Assembly: GCA_964596165.1 (NCBI GenBank)
Contig: CAZQTW010000002.1
Location: 1 to 64,000, forward strand
Length of the DNA: 64,000 nt
Origin: CAYUQT01 sp964596165
GTDB taxonomy: Bacteria; Planctomycetota; Phycisphaerae; UBA1845; JAFGLZ01
Direction of reading: 5' to 3'
The position numbers were made by a program, and so were the translations under genes. Of the stretch, positions 27,801 to 36,174 are shown piece by piece (position 1 is the first letter of the stretch; each line of letters starts with the position of its first letter). Below the pieces are notes generated by a model. That model saw nothing but the letters and a program-made list of their open reading frames with translations. It was not told where the DNA came from and searched no databases.

Positions 27801-28976
27801 GATCGACCAATCCGTGCCGAATACGGACTGATCGGACGACGGCCGAACGCTGCATGCCCTGCGGATGCGATAGTCCGCGTCGAACACGCCGAGTTGCTTG
27901 GGATCGACCTCGAGTCCGTCGGCCGGGCGGCCTTTGCGGGTGTTCAGTCGTTCTTCGATGACGGCGTGCGCCAGGGTGACTTTCAAGCTTGCCCGACCGG
28001 CGTGACGAACCGACGGATCGATCGCACAAAGCGTCCTTTCCGTGCGATTCCATGCTCGCGGTGTGGTTGCGTCCACGTTTGCGTCGGGCTTCGCGGCGGC
28101 ATCGACGAGGGTCTTCCCGGTTGCGTCGAGCAGGCGAATGTCGTCGAACCAGCTCACGCCGGCGCAGTCCCACATTCCCGCATACAGCCACAGGCGAGCC
28201 GTACGGGGGCTGAGCTGGAATGTGTGAGCGTAGTGTCGCCAGGGTGTGGTGCCGCGGAGTTTGGCAATGTCGCGAAACTCGACGAGCTCGCCGGTTGCGT
28301 CGTATTGGTAGACGCTCAGAAAGGCGAACTCCCGCCCGACGATGTCCTTGGACTGTGCCCAGCCGCTCAACGTGAGGTGCCCCTTGCCCCGAATGTCCTC
28401 GGCCGGGATCTCGAACCGCCAGCGTGCGTCGGGTGGCCCTTGCGGCGGTGCCGGCGAGTAGGGTTGCCATTTGTCCGCGGACCGCGTTAGCAGATGGTCG
28501 AAGGCATAGCCGCCGATCGCGACCAGTTTGCCGCCCTCGCGGAGGAATCGTCGCAGCGGTTCGGCCGCCGCGACGGGGAAACTGGGACCATAGGGAAGGA
28601 TCAACACGTCGACTTCGGAACGATTCAGGAGGCGTCCTTCCGAAAGCTGCGCGGCGTCCGGCTTTATCACGGCGAAGCCCGCCCGGAGCAGCACGTCGGC
28701 AAGCCCATCGGGCGACGAAGCGATTCCCTCGGCCGATCCGTCACCTCCGACCGGCAGATCCTCCTTGAAGACGGCTACCTTTCCCCGGCACGGCGAGGCG
28801 GCTCGACCCGTTTTGCCCGACGATGGGCCGGTTGCGGATCTGGGGGCGGCGCCGATCCGTGGCGATGCCCGGACCGCCGGAACAGCGATCGACCCACTGG
28901 GCGGGAAAAGGACGCCCAGCGCCCAGGCGACGCCGAACCATCGTGCCGCACATTGCCACAGTCGCCGCGAGGTCAT
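24855..28976 (-). CDS. Giant secreted beta-galactosidase-like glycoside hydrolase
   Basis: This 1373-residue protein has an N-terminal signal-like segment (WFGVAWALGVLFPPSG). A flavodoxin-like or glutamine-amidotransferase-like domain (VDVLILPYGPSFP) comes first, then a beta-sandwich region (about 180-290) resembling carbohydrate-binding domains. A (beta/alpha)8-type catalytic region follows (FLFGTDDWSYVFGMDRE, IYYLNGDLRC, EFYQLPWTGVDVP, GPGEYGVKTHP), then a trimerisation-like domain (MLYVSGDVSYDPLRR), as in GH42-like enzymes. Catalytic Glu residues cannot be assigned with certainty. It probably acts on an extracellular polysaccharide, and it stands alone as a single-gene unit convergent with the ATPase gene. 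Confidence 0.75.
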   Translation of the reverse strand: MTSRRLWQCAARWFGVAWALGVLFPPSGSIAVPAVRASPRIGAAPRSATGPSSGKTGRAASPCRGKVAVFKEDLPVGGDGSAEGIASSPDGLADVLLRAGFAVIKPDAAQLSEGRLLNRSEVDVLILPYGPSFPVAAAEPLRRFLREGGKLVAIGGYAFDHLLTRSADKWQPYSPAPPQGPPDARWRFEIPAEDIRGKGHLTLSGWAQSKDIVGREFAFLSVYQYDATGELVEFRDIAKLRGTTPWRHYAHTFQLSPRTARLWLYAGMWDCAGVSWFDDIRLLDATGKTLVDAAAKPDANVDATTPRAWNRTERTLCAIDPSVRHAGRASLKVTLAHAVIEERLNTRKGRPADGLEVDPKQLGVFDADYRIRRACSVRPSSDQSVFGTDWSIGPPLNQVPITGYAACGVLGHNTARWRPLLDATDVYGRLRGTAGAIIHHYGGTWKGSSWAIFGLTSHDVFGVGRHGSNEALVRLVEHLVRDAYLVSILTDKACCSSGETIRVSVHVFNAGREPLDLSVKTLILSEDSSHRVHERTDRLSPAPGSPGRVEFQWPVAQSGQSFYRLRAELSLATTPDRPIDVIEGGCVVRQDRVIASGPQLTYRDNYLHVGDQPLFLFGTDDWSYVFGMDRETPLQWRRDMALRRDFGVTLYENLQIGLPDSPAALAGFLNQVEGLAQLAQQYAQVYFPCLLCGHDVAVDDATLKKHAAFAGTYAQRVARFPGLIYYLNGDLRCRITPAVQNVLNEFLKDRYGQDARLQDAWNDRNVRLGQVVAEEYPENGMAWSDVRAYDFNLFRAALIRRWHDGLIEAIRRHDTVHPTSSEFYQLPWTGVDVPAGIGRLDLSNIGFFEEPLRDIRRLPLLLKYNDLRSRGKSFGPGEYGVKTHPAWRAPEAYGYHKARTPEQAVDLFLSVGHYTLGLGGSRIHNWCWKDSSHGVFPWGMIYPCDEVEKDTAYVHRNQSLLFRHLRPVYEPPAVYVMTPDTHRLGGQKTRVIEAVLNSIQLVMGAHVDGIGMLNEHELVIPSAAKVVFLPVPFCLEDAAYRSLVAFVRAGGMLYVSGDVSYDPLRRRTQTQRLTELCGVRFVKEQYAGIDLEKGPAEDLLPTDANRPVIHGAKPCMDMELAGATPLWTTRDGRPVVTRYPVGKGGVIFSTDPVELRADRARLADDIPLYRLVLDAAGVPVPRLDPDNPYVHVMRVPMRDGGRVFVFYNADDSTPQQTLRWDGPFGAVTLGIRRHRPALLWFDGKGRLRAAEVQGELRIGRQPVLDDGTDGIVMSLDGLDVRESAALLMMPIQAGPVRLTRRACRTSTLLEVGDIRGGRWRSLELSKPWVKDNTVHVEVDARQVFSLILLCEKTKLAAWRETVEQSVRNPVAAR

Positions 28977-29100
28977 CGAGACGTCTCCGAATCACACGAT
29001 CCAAACCGCATACAACCCCCGTCGTATCGCGCACACCTCATGGATTGTCAAGCGGTAAGCGTCTAGAATCCTCGGTATCGATGCGAAAGGAGTGATTGCG

Positions 29101-29508
29101 ATGACGCGCCGATTCGGATTCATCCTCGGTGCGGGGCTGGGTGTACTTTCCCTATCCGGCTGCTCGCAACGGTTGTCGTGGCGTTCGGATTGGCAACGGG
29201 CGCTCGCCGAGGCCCGCGTCGACCATCAACCGGCGATCCTCATGTTCTCGGCGGCTTTGTGTCCCCGCTGCCTGAAGATGGACAAGGAGGTGTTCACCGA
29301 TCCGCGCGTTCGTGAGGAACTCGAACTGTACACTCGGATCCGGGTCGATCTGATCACGCACGCCGACCTCGCGCGGGAATACGGATTCAGCGGGACGCCG
29401 TCCTTCGTCGTGTTCAGCCCTGTGGGGCGCGTCGTCGGTCGACACGCGGGGGCCCTGGACGCCCAGGACCTCGTTCGCTTTCTCGCGCAATCCCGTATGA
29501 ACCGGTGA
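29101..29508 (+). CDS. Thioredoxin-fold lipoprotein (DUF255/thioredoxin_7-like)
   Basis: This 135-residue envelope protein has a lipoprotein signal (LGAGLGVLSLSGCS). The mature domain has the redox motif CPRC (in LCPRCLKM) and the cis-Pro segment FSGTPSFVVFSP, both needed for a thioredoxin-fold oxidoreductase. The order VFTDPRVREELELYTRIRVD resembles the thioredoxin_7/DUF255 group. AAAGGAG precedes the ATG at 29101; a candidate TAGAAT -10 is at 29064-29069. It is convergent with a TlpA-like gene, so periplasmic thiol chemistry is encoded on both strands. Substrate proteins are unknown. Confidence 0.85.
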   Translation: MTRRFGFILGAGLGVLSLSGCSQRLSWRSDWQRALAEARVDHQPAILMFSAALCPRCLKMDKEVFTDPRVREELELYTRIRVDLITHADLAREYGFSGTPSFVVFSPVGRVVGRHAGALDAQDLVRFLAQSRMNR

Positions 29509-29524
29509 GGACGGACGTTCTGGC

Positions 29525-30694
29525 TCATTTCACCGGCTCATCGAGCAGCCGTTCAACAACCGCGTCCAGATTGGCCGGCGAAACCGACCTGAGGATGCCC
29601 TTCTTATCCACCACATAGACGGCCGGAATGGCCTCGACGCCGAACCGTCGGGCGATCTCGTTCTCCCACTGCTTGCCGTCGAAGTACTGCGGCCAGGACA
29701 TTCCTTCCTTCTGAACGAAGCCGTCGAGATCGGGCCGCGAGCTGTCGAGGCTGATTCCGACGACCTTCAACCCGCGGGGGCCAAGCCGTTCGAGCAGGGC
29801 CTTGATTTTGGGGATCGACCTGCGACACGGCGCGCACCACGTCGCCCAGAAGTCCACGACCACCACGTGGCCCTTCATTTTCTGGAGGTCGATCTGCTCG
29901 CCCGCCGTGCTGGTGAAGCTCAGTTCGAAGGGCTTGCCGACCGCGTCGCGTCGCTTGAGGGCGGAGGCGATTCGTTCCGTCTCCACGTGGTGCGGAAACC
30001 CATTCCGCAGTGCCTCCGCGTACTTGGCGGCGGTGGTCGGATCATCGCGGTCCCATGCGTCCTCGATGATGGCGGCGAGCATCGGGGGAGCGAACTGGCT
30101 CTTGGGATATTGCGAGACATAGGCCAGATACTGTTCGACCACGAATCGTTTTCGCCGTGCGGCCAATTCCGATTCGGCCGCCGCGCGCTGCGTCGTGGTC
30201 AGCGGTCGCGTGGCGAGCGTCTGTTTGCGCGTGCGATTTCGAAACGCCGCCAGACGGGCTTGAAGCTTGGCGTAGGCGGCGTAGGCCGCCAACTCCTCCG
30301 ACGGCTTGCCGGCCAGCACGCGGTCCGCCTCGGCCTCCAGTCCATCCAACGGTTTGCCGCGAAGGACGCCGATTAGGAAAAGGCTCTCCAGCTTGGCCAT
30401 CGTGACCTCGTCGCGGTCTTTGGTCTGCGGATGGGCCCGGAGCAACTCGTCCACCAGCCTGACGACCTTCTCCCGCCGCGTCGCCATGACCTCCATATCC
30501 GCGCGCTGATCGCCGCTGCTCTTAGGGTCCTTCATGAGCTCCTTGATCTGCTTGACGAGCGAGGCTTCGTCGGGCGTGCCCGAGTCTTGGGCGGCCGTCG
30601 CCGGCCCCGACCCGGATCCGACTGCGAGGGTCCACGCAAGCAACGCCCCGATCATGCAACGAGGTGATCCTTGGCGCCGGATTGTCCGATCCAT
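29525..30694 (-). CDS. TlpA-family thioredoxin with long helical N-terminal domain
   Basis: This 389-residue protein is exported by a signal peptide (MIGALLAWTLAVGSGSGPATA). About 190 helical residues follow, rich in Lys, Glu and Ala and probably tetratricopeptide- or coiled-coil-like. The C-terminal TlpA/ResA domain carries VVVDFWATWCAPCRRSIPKIK (CAPC), GISLDSSRPDL and AIPAVYVVDKKG (cis-Pro). It should act in disulfide reduction or cytochrome maturation in the periplasm. AAAGGA lies before the ATG at 30694. It begins 28 bp after the enolase-superfamily gene and is probably in the same operon. Confidence 0.88.
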   Translation of the reverse strand: MDRTIRRQGSPRCMIGALLAWTLAVGSGSGPATAAQDSGTPDEASLVKQIKELMKDPKSSGDQRADMEVMATRREKVVRLVDELLRAHPQTKDRDEVTMAKLESLFLIGVLRGKPLDGLEAEADRVLAGKPSEELAAYAAYAKLQARLAAFRNRTRKQTLATRPLTTTQRAAAESELAARRKRFVVEQYLAYVSQYPKSQFAPPMLAAIIEDAWDRDDPTTAAKYAEALRNGFPHHVETERIASALKRRDAVGKPFELSFTSTAGEQIDLQKMKGHVVVVDFWATWCAPCRRSIPKIKALLERLGPRGLKVVGISLDSSRPDLDGFVQKEGMSWPQYFDGKQWENEIARRFGVEAIPAVYVVDKKGILRSVSPANLDAVVERLLDEPVK

Positions 30695-30722
30695 CGTTGT
30701 TCCTTTCTCCGGTTCCCGGCCG

Positions 30723-31916
30723 CTAGAGGCGGATTTCGGCCGGCCGGTGCACCAACAAGCCGCGAAGACGCTGTTCGTCCACTTGAATGCCCCAGCCGGG
30801 TCCCGGTATCGCTCGCCCGCGGCCACCATATCCGAATCGGACGGGTCGCTCAACGACATCGTCCCGCAGGAGAAATCGGCCGTAGCTGCCCTCTGCGAAA
30901 TCCACGCCGGGCACCACCGCCAAGAAGGCCCTGCCCGCCGCCGACAGGATGCTGGTCTCGCCCACCATGCAACCCAGTTGATAACCCACGCCGTGACGGC
31001 GAGCCAAGCCGGCCAGGCGGATGCAAGCGAGCCATCCGCCGTTTTTGCTGAGGCGAATGTTGAAAAAATCCGCCACTTTGAGTTCGATCAGTCGCTCGGC
31101 GTCGGCCAGCGTGACGAGGGATTCGTCGTGCATGATGGGTGTGGGCACGTGCCGCTTCAAGTCGACCAAATCCTGTTCGTGACCTTGAGGCAACGGCTGT
31201 TCGACGCAGGCGATGGGCCACTGTTGCCAGGCCGACAGACGCTCGATGGCCTGGTCCAACGTCCAGCCGCCGTTGGCGTCCACGCGAAGGGTGACGCGAC
31301 CCCGGCGGATCGCCGGCTCCAGCTTGCCGATGATCGCCTTCACTAACTCGTGATCGCCATCGAATCCAACCTTGAGCTTGAAGTCGTGGAGTCCGAAGAG
31401 CCGCATTTTCCACAGGGATCGCAGGGCGCGTCGGGGTTCCTCAGCGCCGAGCACGCCGCTGTAGCGGACGCGATCCAGGCTGCCGTTCAAACCCATCCCG
31501 GCCATTCCCATCCACCCCACCACCTCCGTGACCGGCCGCGGCCAGCATCGGCAGTAGGCGTCGAGCAAGGCCAATTCGACGCCGGCGCGAGCCGCTGATA
31601 TCGGCCTGCCGTTCGGATCGATCGTCGGCAGCGCATCGATGACCTCCAGCGCCTCGGGCAGGCAGGTGGGGTGAAGCGGTACCAGCAGCGGTGCCAGCGC
31701 CTGTTCGACGGCGGGACGGATGGATTCGACGGTCTCACCGGTGACATAGGGCCGCGGCAGGGTCTCACCCCACCCGATGGTCCCGTCGGCCAATTCGACC
31801 GAGACGACGACCGGATCGGCCACGCTACGTTCGTGGGCGGCGTGGGAGAACTTCACCTTCATGGGAATCTTGAGCGGCCAGATCGTGATGCGATTTATCT
31901 GCGTGCGCCGTGTCAT
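30723..31916 (-). CDS. Enolase-superfamily enzyme (muconate-lactonizing/dipeptide-epimerase-like)
   Basis: This 397-residue enzyme has the capping domain at its ends and a TIM barrel between them. Active-site features fit the MLE subgroup: KLKVG (KxK) at about 180, metal ligands RVDANGGW (Asp), VEQPLP (Glu) and HDES (Asp/Glu), then a second acid/base Lys in RLSKNGGW. Members include o-succinylbenzoate synthase, muconate cycloisomerase and dipeptide epimerases. No menaquinone or muropeptide recycling genes are nearby, so the substrate is not assigned. It is the first gene of the operon with the TlpA-like gene, and a good promoter precedes it. Confidence 0.88.
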   Translation of the reverse strand: MTRRTQINRITIWPLKIPMKVKFSHAAHERSVADPVVVSVELADGTIGWGETLPRPYVTGETVESIRPAVEQALAPLLVPLHPTCLPEALEVIDALPTIDPNGRPISAARAGVELALLDAYCRCWPRPVTEVVGWMGMAGMGLNGSLDRVRYSGVLGAEEPRRALRSLWKMRLFGLHDFKLKVGFDGDHELVKAIIGKLEPAIRRGRVTLRVDANGGWTLDQAIERLSAWQQWPIACVEQPLPQGHEQDLVDLKRHVPTPIMHDESLVTLADAERLIELKVADFFNIRLSKNGGWLACIRLAGLARRHGVGYQLGCMVGETSILSAAGRAFLAVVPGVDFAEGSYGRFLLRDDVVERPVRFGYGGRGRAIPGPGWGIQVDEQRLRGLLVHRPAEIRL

Positions 31917-31941
31917 GTGCGGACCGTCCTACGGTGCCATG

Positions 31942-31969
31942 ATCATAGCGGACGGCCGGATTCGGGCAA
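31942..31969 (-). promoter_or_regulatory. Candidate sigma-70 promoter of the enolase-family/TlpA operon
   Basis: On the minus strand TTGCCC (31969-31964) and TATGAT (31947-31942) are separated by 16 bp. Transcription would start about 20 nt before the gene's first codon. Confidence 0.6.
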
Positions 31970-32002
31970 CCAAGAGAGAGGGGCGGCTGCGTTCTTCGAA
32001 TC

Positions 32003-35000
32003 CTAAACGCCACTCCGCATCCGCCGCCATCGTCGTTGCTGATACCCGTTGAAGATTACCGGGATGAGCAGGTCGATGACCTCGTCGGCCACCAGGAGTC
32101 CGCCGAGGACCGGGGCGGCCATCGGGCGCATCACCTCGGCGCCGACGCCGGTCGCCCAGAGCATCGGCATCAGGCCGACGATCGCCACGCCTTCGGTCAT
32201 CAGCTTGGGTCGCAGGCGGTGGACCGCGCCGGTGATGACCGCCTCGGTCAGCTCGGCCGGCGAGTCGATCTGTGCAAGGCCGCCACGGGCATTGATCGCC
32301 TCGTGCAGATATACCAGCATGACGATTCCGGTTTGCGTGGCCATCCCGAAGCAGGCGATGTAGCCCACCCAAACGGCCACTGAGAAGTTGAAGCCGAACA
32401 CGCTCTGGAAGATCACACCGCCAACCAGCGCGCCGGGCACAGCCAGGATGATCAACAGGGCATCGCGGATGTTATTGAACGTCATATAGAGAATGACGAA
32501 GATCAGCAGCACGACCATCGGGAAGATGACCTGCAGCGTCTTGCGAGCGCGGACCTGATGTTCGAACTGGCCGCTCCACTCGATGAAGAACCCGGGTGGC
32601 AGCGTGACCTTCTGGGCGACCGCCCGCTGGGCCTCCTCGACGAATCCCACGATATCGCGATCGCGAACGTTCAGTTGAACGTACGATCGGAGCATCCCGT
32701 TTTCGCTCTTGATGACGCTGGGTCCCTCGACGACCTTGATCTCCGCCACCTCGCTGATGGGGATTTGGAAGAACTCGCCCGCCGACATCGAGCCGGTCGC
32801 CGTCTGGGCACCGGCCATGGCGCCCGCGGATGCGGTGCCGCCGGCCGGCGACGTCCCTCGACGTCCGGTGACCAGCGTGCGACGTAACGCCTCCTCGGTG
32901 TGCCAGAAGTCGCGAGCGTAGCGGACGCGAACGGGGAACCGCTGCCTGCCCTCGACGGTTGTCGTGATCGTCTTGCCGCCCATGGCGATCTCGATCGCAT
33001 CCTGGATGTCGGCCACGTTCACGCCGTAGCGAGCCGCCTTCTCACGATCGATCTCGATCTGAAGGTAGCTGCGGCCGACGATCTGGTCGGGGAAGACATC
33101 GACCGCACCTCGTATGCCACGGAGCACGCCGGCAATCTCGTTCGATACCGTCTGAATGCCCGGCTTTACGACCGATTCCTTTGCCCCATCCTTCACAACC
33201 TCAACGGTCTCATCCGCGAGTCTCGGACCATAGACCTTCACGCCAACCATCGTCCTTACGCCGGTGGCGAGCATGTCGACGCGGTTGATAATGGGCTGCG
33301 TCCAGATGTTGCCCCATCCGGGCATGTGGAGCTCACTGTCCATTTCCTTGACCAGATCGGCCTTGGACTTGCGCCAGAGGAAGACGCGGCGGCTGAAATC
33401 CTTGGCTCGTTGTCGACACACCTCCTTGAATTCAGCGTCGTCTGATATCTTGTCCAGGCGGCCACTGGCCCCAATGTTCTTCTGGATTGCTTCCACCAGC
33501 GCCCAGACCATGGTGTCGCCGGCCAGGTCTTCCAGCTCCCAGTTCAGCATCCTGACGCCACGAACCCACTCGTCGTTCAGACGGTGTTCGAAGCGATCGA
33601 ACAACTCGCCCGCGACGGTCGTCTTCTCGCCGCCCACGGCCGTCATGACCGAATCCTTGACCGATGTCACGATTGAGGGAGCGGGCAGCAGCAGGGTGGG
33701 CTTCTGCTCGACGACGCCCAGCAATGCCAGCTTTGCCGTGATGGCCGCGATCAGCTTGTTCATCTCCTCCCGCCGCGGGACCTGCACGAGGAGCAGACCG
33801 TGGTCCTTGGCCAGCGGGTCGACCATCTGAACGATCTGTGCCGCCGTGGGCTCCACCTTCAGATCGCCCTTGCGTCGGAAGAGGTCGAGCAGATCGCCGA
33901 TCGTCGACGACACAAGCTTGCGGGCCAGGACCGGCTCGAACTCGACCTGGCGTCGCTTGGCTTGATCGCGCAGTGCCGAATCAAAGCGAACAATCGCATC
34001 CATCGTCACACTGTTGGCCAGGTCCTCCGTCTTGTCGTGGGTCAGGCCGGCCTCGAAGTAGTGGTTCTGCTCGAGGACACGGATCAGGCCTTTCGCTTCC
34101 TCAAAAACGTCCTCGAACCGGACCTTTCGCTTGGGCCACCATTCCTTCGGTCGGAGCGTCACGACCGTCTCGACCATGTCGATACCCGACGGATCTGTCG
34201 GCGTGTCGGCCCGGCCGACTTTGCCGACAACCTGGTCGACTTCGGGGAAGTCTGCCATGATGCGATCGCGGACCCGGATATCGTCCGCGGCCTGGGCAAT
34301 CGACACGCGAGGCACTGTTACGGGCATGTCGAGGATGCTTCCTTCATCCAGGGGCGGCATGAATTCGCGGCCGAGCTTCGGCAAGTGCCAGGCCCATGCG
34401 GCCGTGATGACCAACAAGGCCAGCGCGAGTCCCTGACTCCACAATTTGCGGAAGAAGACACTGCCGAAGAACGTCGTCACCGCCAGAACACCCAGGTAGA
34501 AACCTTGGCTGCCGATCAGCCCCGCACCGATGATGAACAGGAAGGCCATGAACCAGAGGCCGGCCGCAGGTACCTTCATCAGCCATGTCAAGACCGGCTT
34601 GTAGATGTTGATGAAGCTGCTGACGATCCAGTTGTCCTCTTCACTGCGAAGGCGCCCCTTGATGAAGATCGGGATCATCGCCGGCACAAACGTGACCGCC
34701 AGTAGCGCCACGCCCACCATCGCGAAGCTCTTGGTGAACGCCAGCGGGTGAAACATCTTCCCTTCCATCCCCGTCAGCGCAAACACGGGCAGGAAGGAGA
34801 TCAGCATGATCATCACGGCGAAGAAGATGGGCTTGCCGACCAGCCGGCACGAACGAACGACGATCTCCGTCGTGTCGCCGCGGACCTTCTCGTGGCCGAA
34901 CTGACGCGTGAGTTCGTGCGTGGCGTTCTCGACCATCACGACGGCCGCGTCGACCAGAATGCCGATGGAAATCGCGATGCCTGAAAGCGACATGATGTTG

Positions 35001-36148
35001 CTGGGGATACCCAGGTAGTACATCAGGATGAATGCCACCAGCACGGCCAGTGGGAGCGTCGAGCATACCACGACGGCGCTGCGAACGTGTGTCAGAATGA
35101 GCAGGATCGCGATGCTGGCGATGATCAACTCTTCCCGGAGAGTCCCAGTAAGCGTGTGAATCGCCCCCTCGATCAGGCTGGTCCGGTCATAGAACGGCAC
35201 GATGCGAACGCCTGGCGGAAGCCCTGCCTGGAGCTGATCGATGCGATTCTTGATCTCCCGCGTCACTGACAGCGGATTCTCACCGCAGCGCATCATCACG
35301 ACGCCGCCGACGGCCTCGCCACCGGCTTTCTCGAGCATGCTGCGGCGATACTCGGGCCCGAGCTGGACGTCGGCCAGGTTGCGGACGTAGATCGGTACGC
35401 CTTTTCGCTCGGCCACGACCACGTTTTCCAGATCACGAATCCCGCGGATCCAACCGACGCCGCGGATCACATATTCCGCCTTGGCCTCAACGTAGACCTT
35501 TCCGCCTACCGCGATGTTCCCACGGGCCACAGCGTCGAAGACCGCGCCCAGCGGGATCTCGTAGGCTCGGAGCTTGTCAGGATCCACATCGATCTGATAT
35601 TCGCGGACGAATCCCCCGACACTGGCGACTTGAGCCACACCGGGAACATAGAGTTGATAGCGGATGTACCAGTCCTGAATCGCCCTCAATTCGTCCAGGC
35701 TGTAGCCGTCGCCCTCGACGGTGTACCAGAAGATCTGCCCCAGCGCGGTCGAATCGGGAGCGAGATACGGCACGACGCCCGAAGGCAGGAACGTGCTGGC
35801 GATGTTCAGCCGTTCCAGCACCCGGGTCCGCGCGAAATAGAAATCGGTCTTATCGTCGAAGATGATGTCGATCATCGAGAAGTTGAACTCGCTCGACGAC
35901 CGGATCGCCTTTATTCCCGCCAGTCCCTGCAGGTTCACCGAGAGTGGATACGTGATTTGATCGTCAATCTCCTGCGGCGAGCGCCCCATCCAGTCGGTGA
36001 AGACGATGACCTGGTTCTCCGACAAGTCCGGGATCGCGTCGATCGGCGTCTTCATCACGCAATACACGCCCCAGACCGCCACAAGGGCGATCACGAGGAT
36101 CACGATGAGGCGGTTGCGGACGGAATACTCGATCAACTGCGGGATCAT
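32003..36148 (-). CDS. Heavy-metal RND efflux pump (CusA/CzcA family) with a large periplasmic insertion
   Basis: This 1381-residue inner-membrane proton-driven pump extrudes metal cations through a tripartite complex. N-terminal MIPQLIEYSVRNRLIV, TPIDAIPDLSENQVIVFTDW, and GILVDAAVVMVENA (proton-relay Asp) are diagnostic of the CusA/CzcA family, as are FMPPLDEGSILDMP and WGNIWTQPIINRVDM. Family members are usually about 1040-1080 residues. Here about 250 extra residues lie between VTLRPKEWW (about 668) and KADLVKEMDSEL (about 928), in the porter domain. A Gly/Ala/Thr-rich linker near SAGAMAGAQTATGSMSAG is a second insertion. The adaptor gene ends 26 bp upstream. The substrate metal, copper/silver or divalent, is not decided. 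Confidence 0.92.
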   Translation of the reverse strand: MIPQLIEYSVRNRLIVILVIALVAVWGVYCVMKTPIDAIPDLSENQVIVFTDWMGRSPQEIDDQITYPLSVNLQGLAGIKAIRSSSEFNFSMIDIIFDDKTDFYFARTRVLERLNIASTFLPSGVVPYLAPDSTALGQIFWYTVEGDGYSLDELRAIQDWYIRYQLYVPGVAQVASVGGFVREYQIDVDPDKLRAYEIPLGAVFDAVARGNIAVGGKVYVEAKAEYVIRGVGWIRGIRDLENVVVAERKGVPIYVRNLADVQLGPEYRRSMLEKAGGEAVGGVVMMRCGENPLSVTREIKNRIDQLQAGLPPGVRIVPFYDRTSLIEGAIHTLTGTLREELIIASIAILLILTHVRSAVVVCSTLPLAVLVAFILMYYLGIPSNIMSLSGIAISIGILVDAAVVMVENATHELTRQFGHEKVRGDTTEIVVRSCRLVGKPIFFAVMIMLISFLPVFALTGMEGKMFHPLAFTKSFAMVGVALLAVTFVPAMIPIFIKGRLRSEEDNWIVSSFINIYKPVLTWLMKVPAAGLWFMAFLFIIGAGLIGSQGFYLGVLAVTTFFGSVFFRKLWSQGLALALLVITAAWAWHLPKLGREFMPPLDEGSILDMPVTVPRVSIAQAADDIRVRDRIMADFPEVDQVVGKVGRADTPTDPSGIDMVETVVTLRPKEWWPKRKVRFEDVFEEAKGLIRVLEQNHYFEAGLTHDKTEDLANSVTMDAIVRFDSALRDQAKRRQVEFEPVLARKLVSSTIGDLLDLFRRKGDLKVEPTAAQIVQMVDPLAKDHGLLLVQVPRREEMNKLIAAITAKLALLGVVEQKPTLLLPAPSIVTSVKDSVMTAVGGEKTTVAGELFDRFEHRLNDEWVRGVRMLNWELEDLAGDTMVWALVEAIQKNIGASGRLDKISDDAEFKEVCRQRAKDFSRRVFLWRKSKADLVKEMDSELHMPGWGNIWTQPIINRVDMLATGVRTMVGVKVYGPRLADETVEVVKDGAKESVVKPGIQTVSNEIAGVLRGIRGAVDVFPDQIVGRSYLQIEIDREKAARYGVNVADIQDAIEIAMGGKTITTTVEGRQRFPVRVRYARDFWHTEEALRRTLVTGRRGTSPAGGTASAGAMAGAQTATGSMSAGEFFQIPISEVAEIKVVEGPSVIKSENGMLRSYVQLNVRDRDIVGFVEEAQRAVAQKVTLPPGFFIEWSGQFEHQVRARKTLQVIFPMVVLLIFVILYMTFNNIRDALLIILAVPGALVGGVIFQSVFGFNFSVAVWVGYIACFGMATQTGIVMLVYLHEAINARGGLAQIDSPAELTEAVITGAVHRLRPKLMTEGVAIVGLMPMLWATGVGAEVMRPMAAPVLGGLLVADEVIDLLIPVIFNGYQQRRWRRMRSGV

Positions 36149-36174
36149 TGTCTATCTCTAGCTGACAGCTTCCA

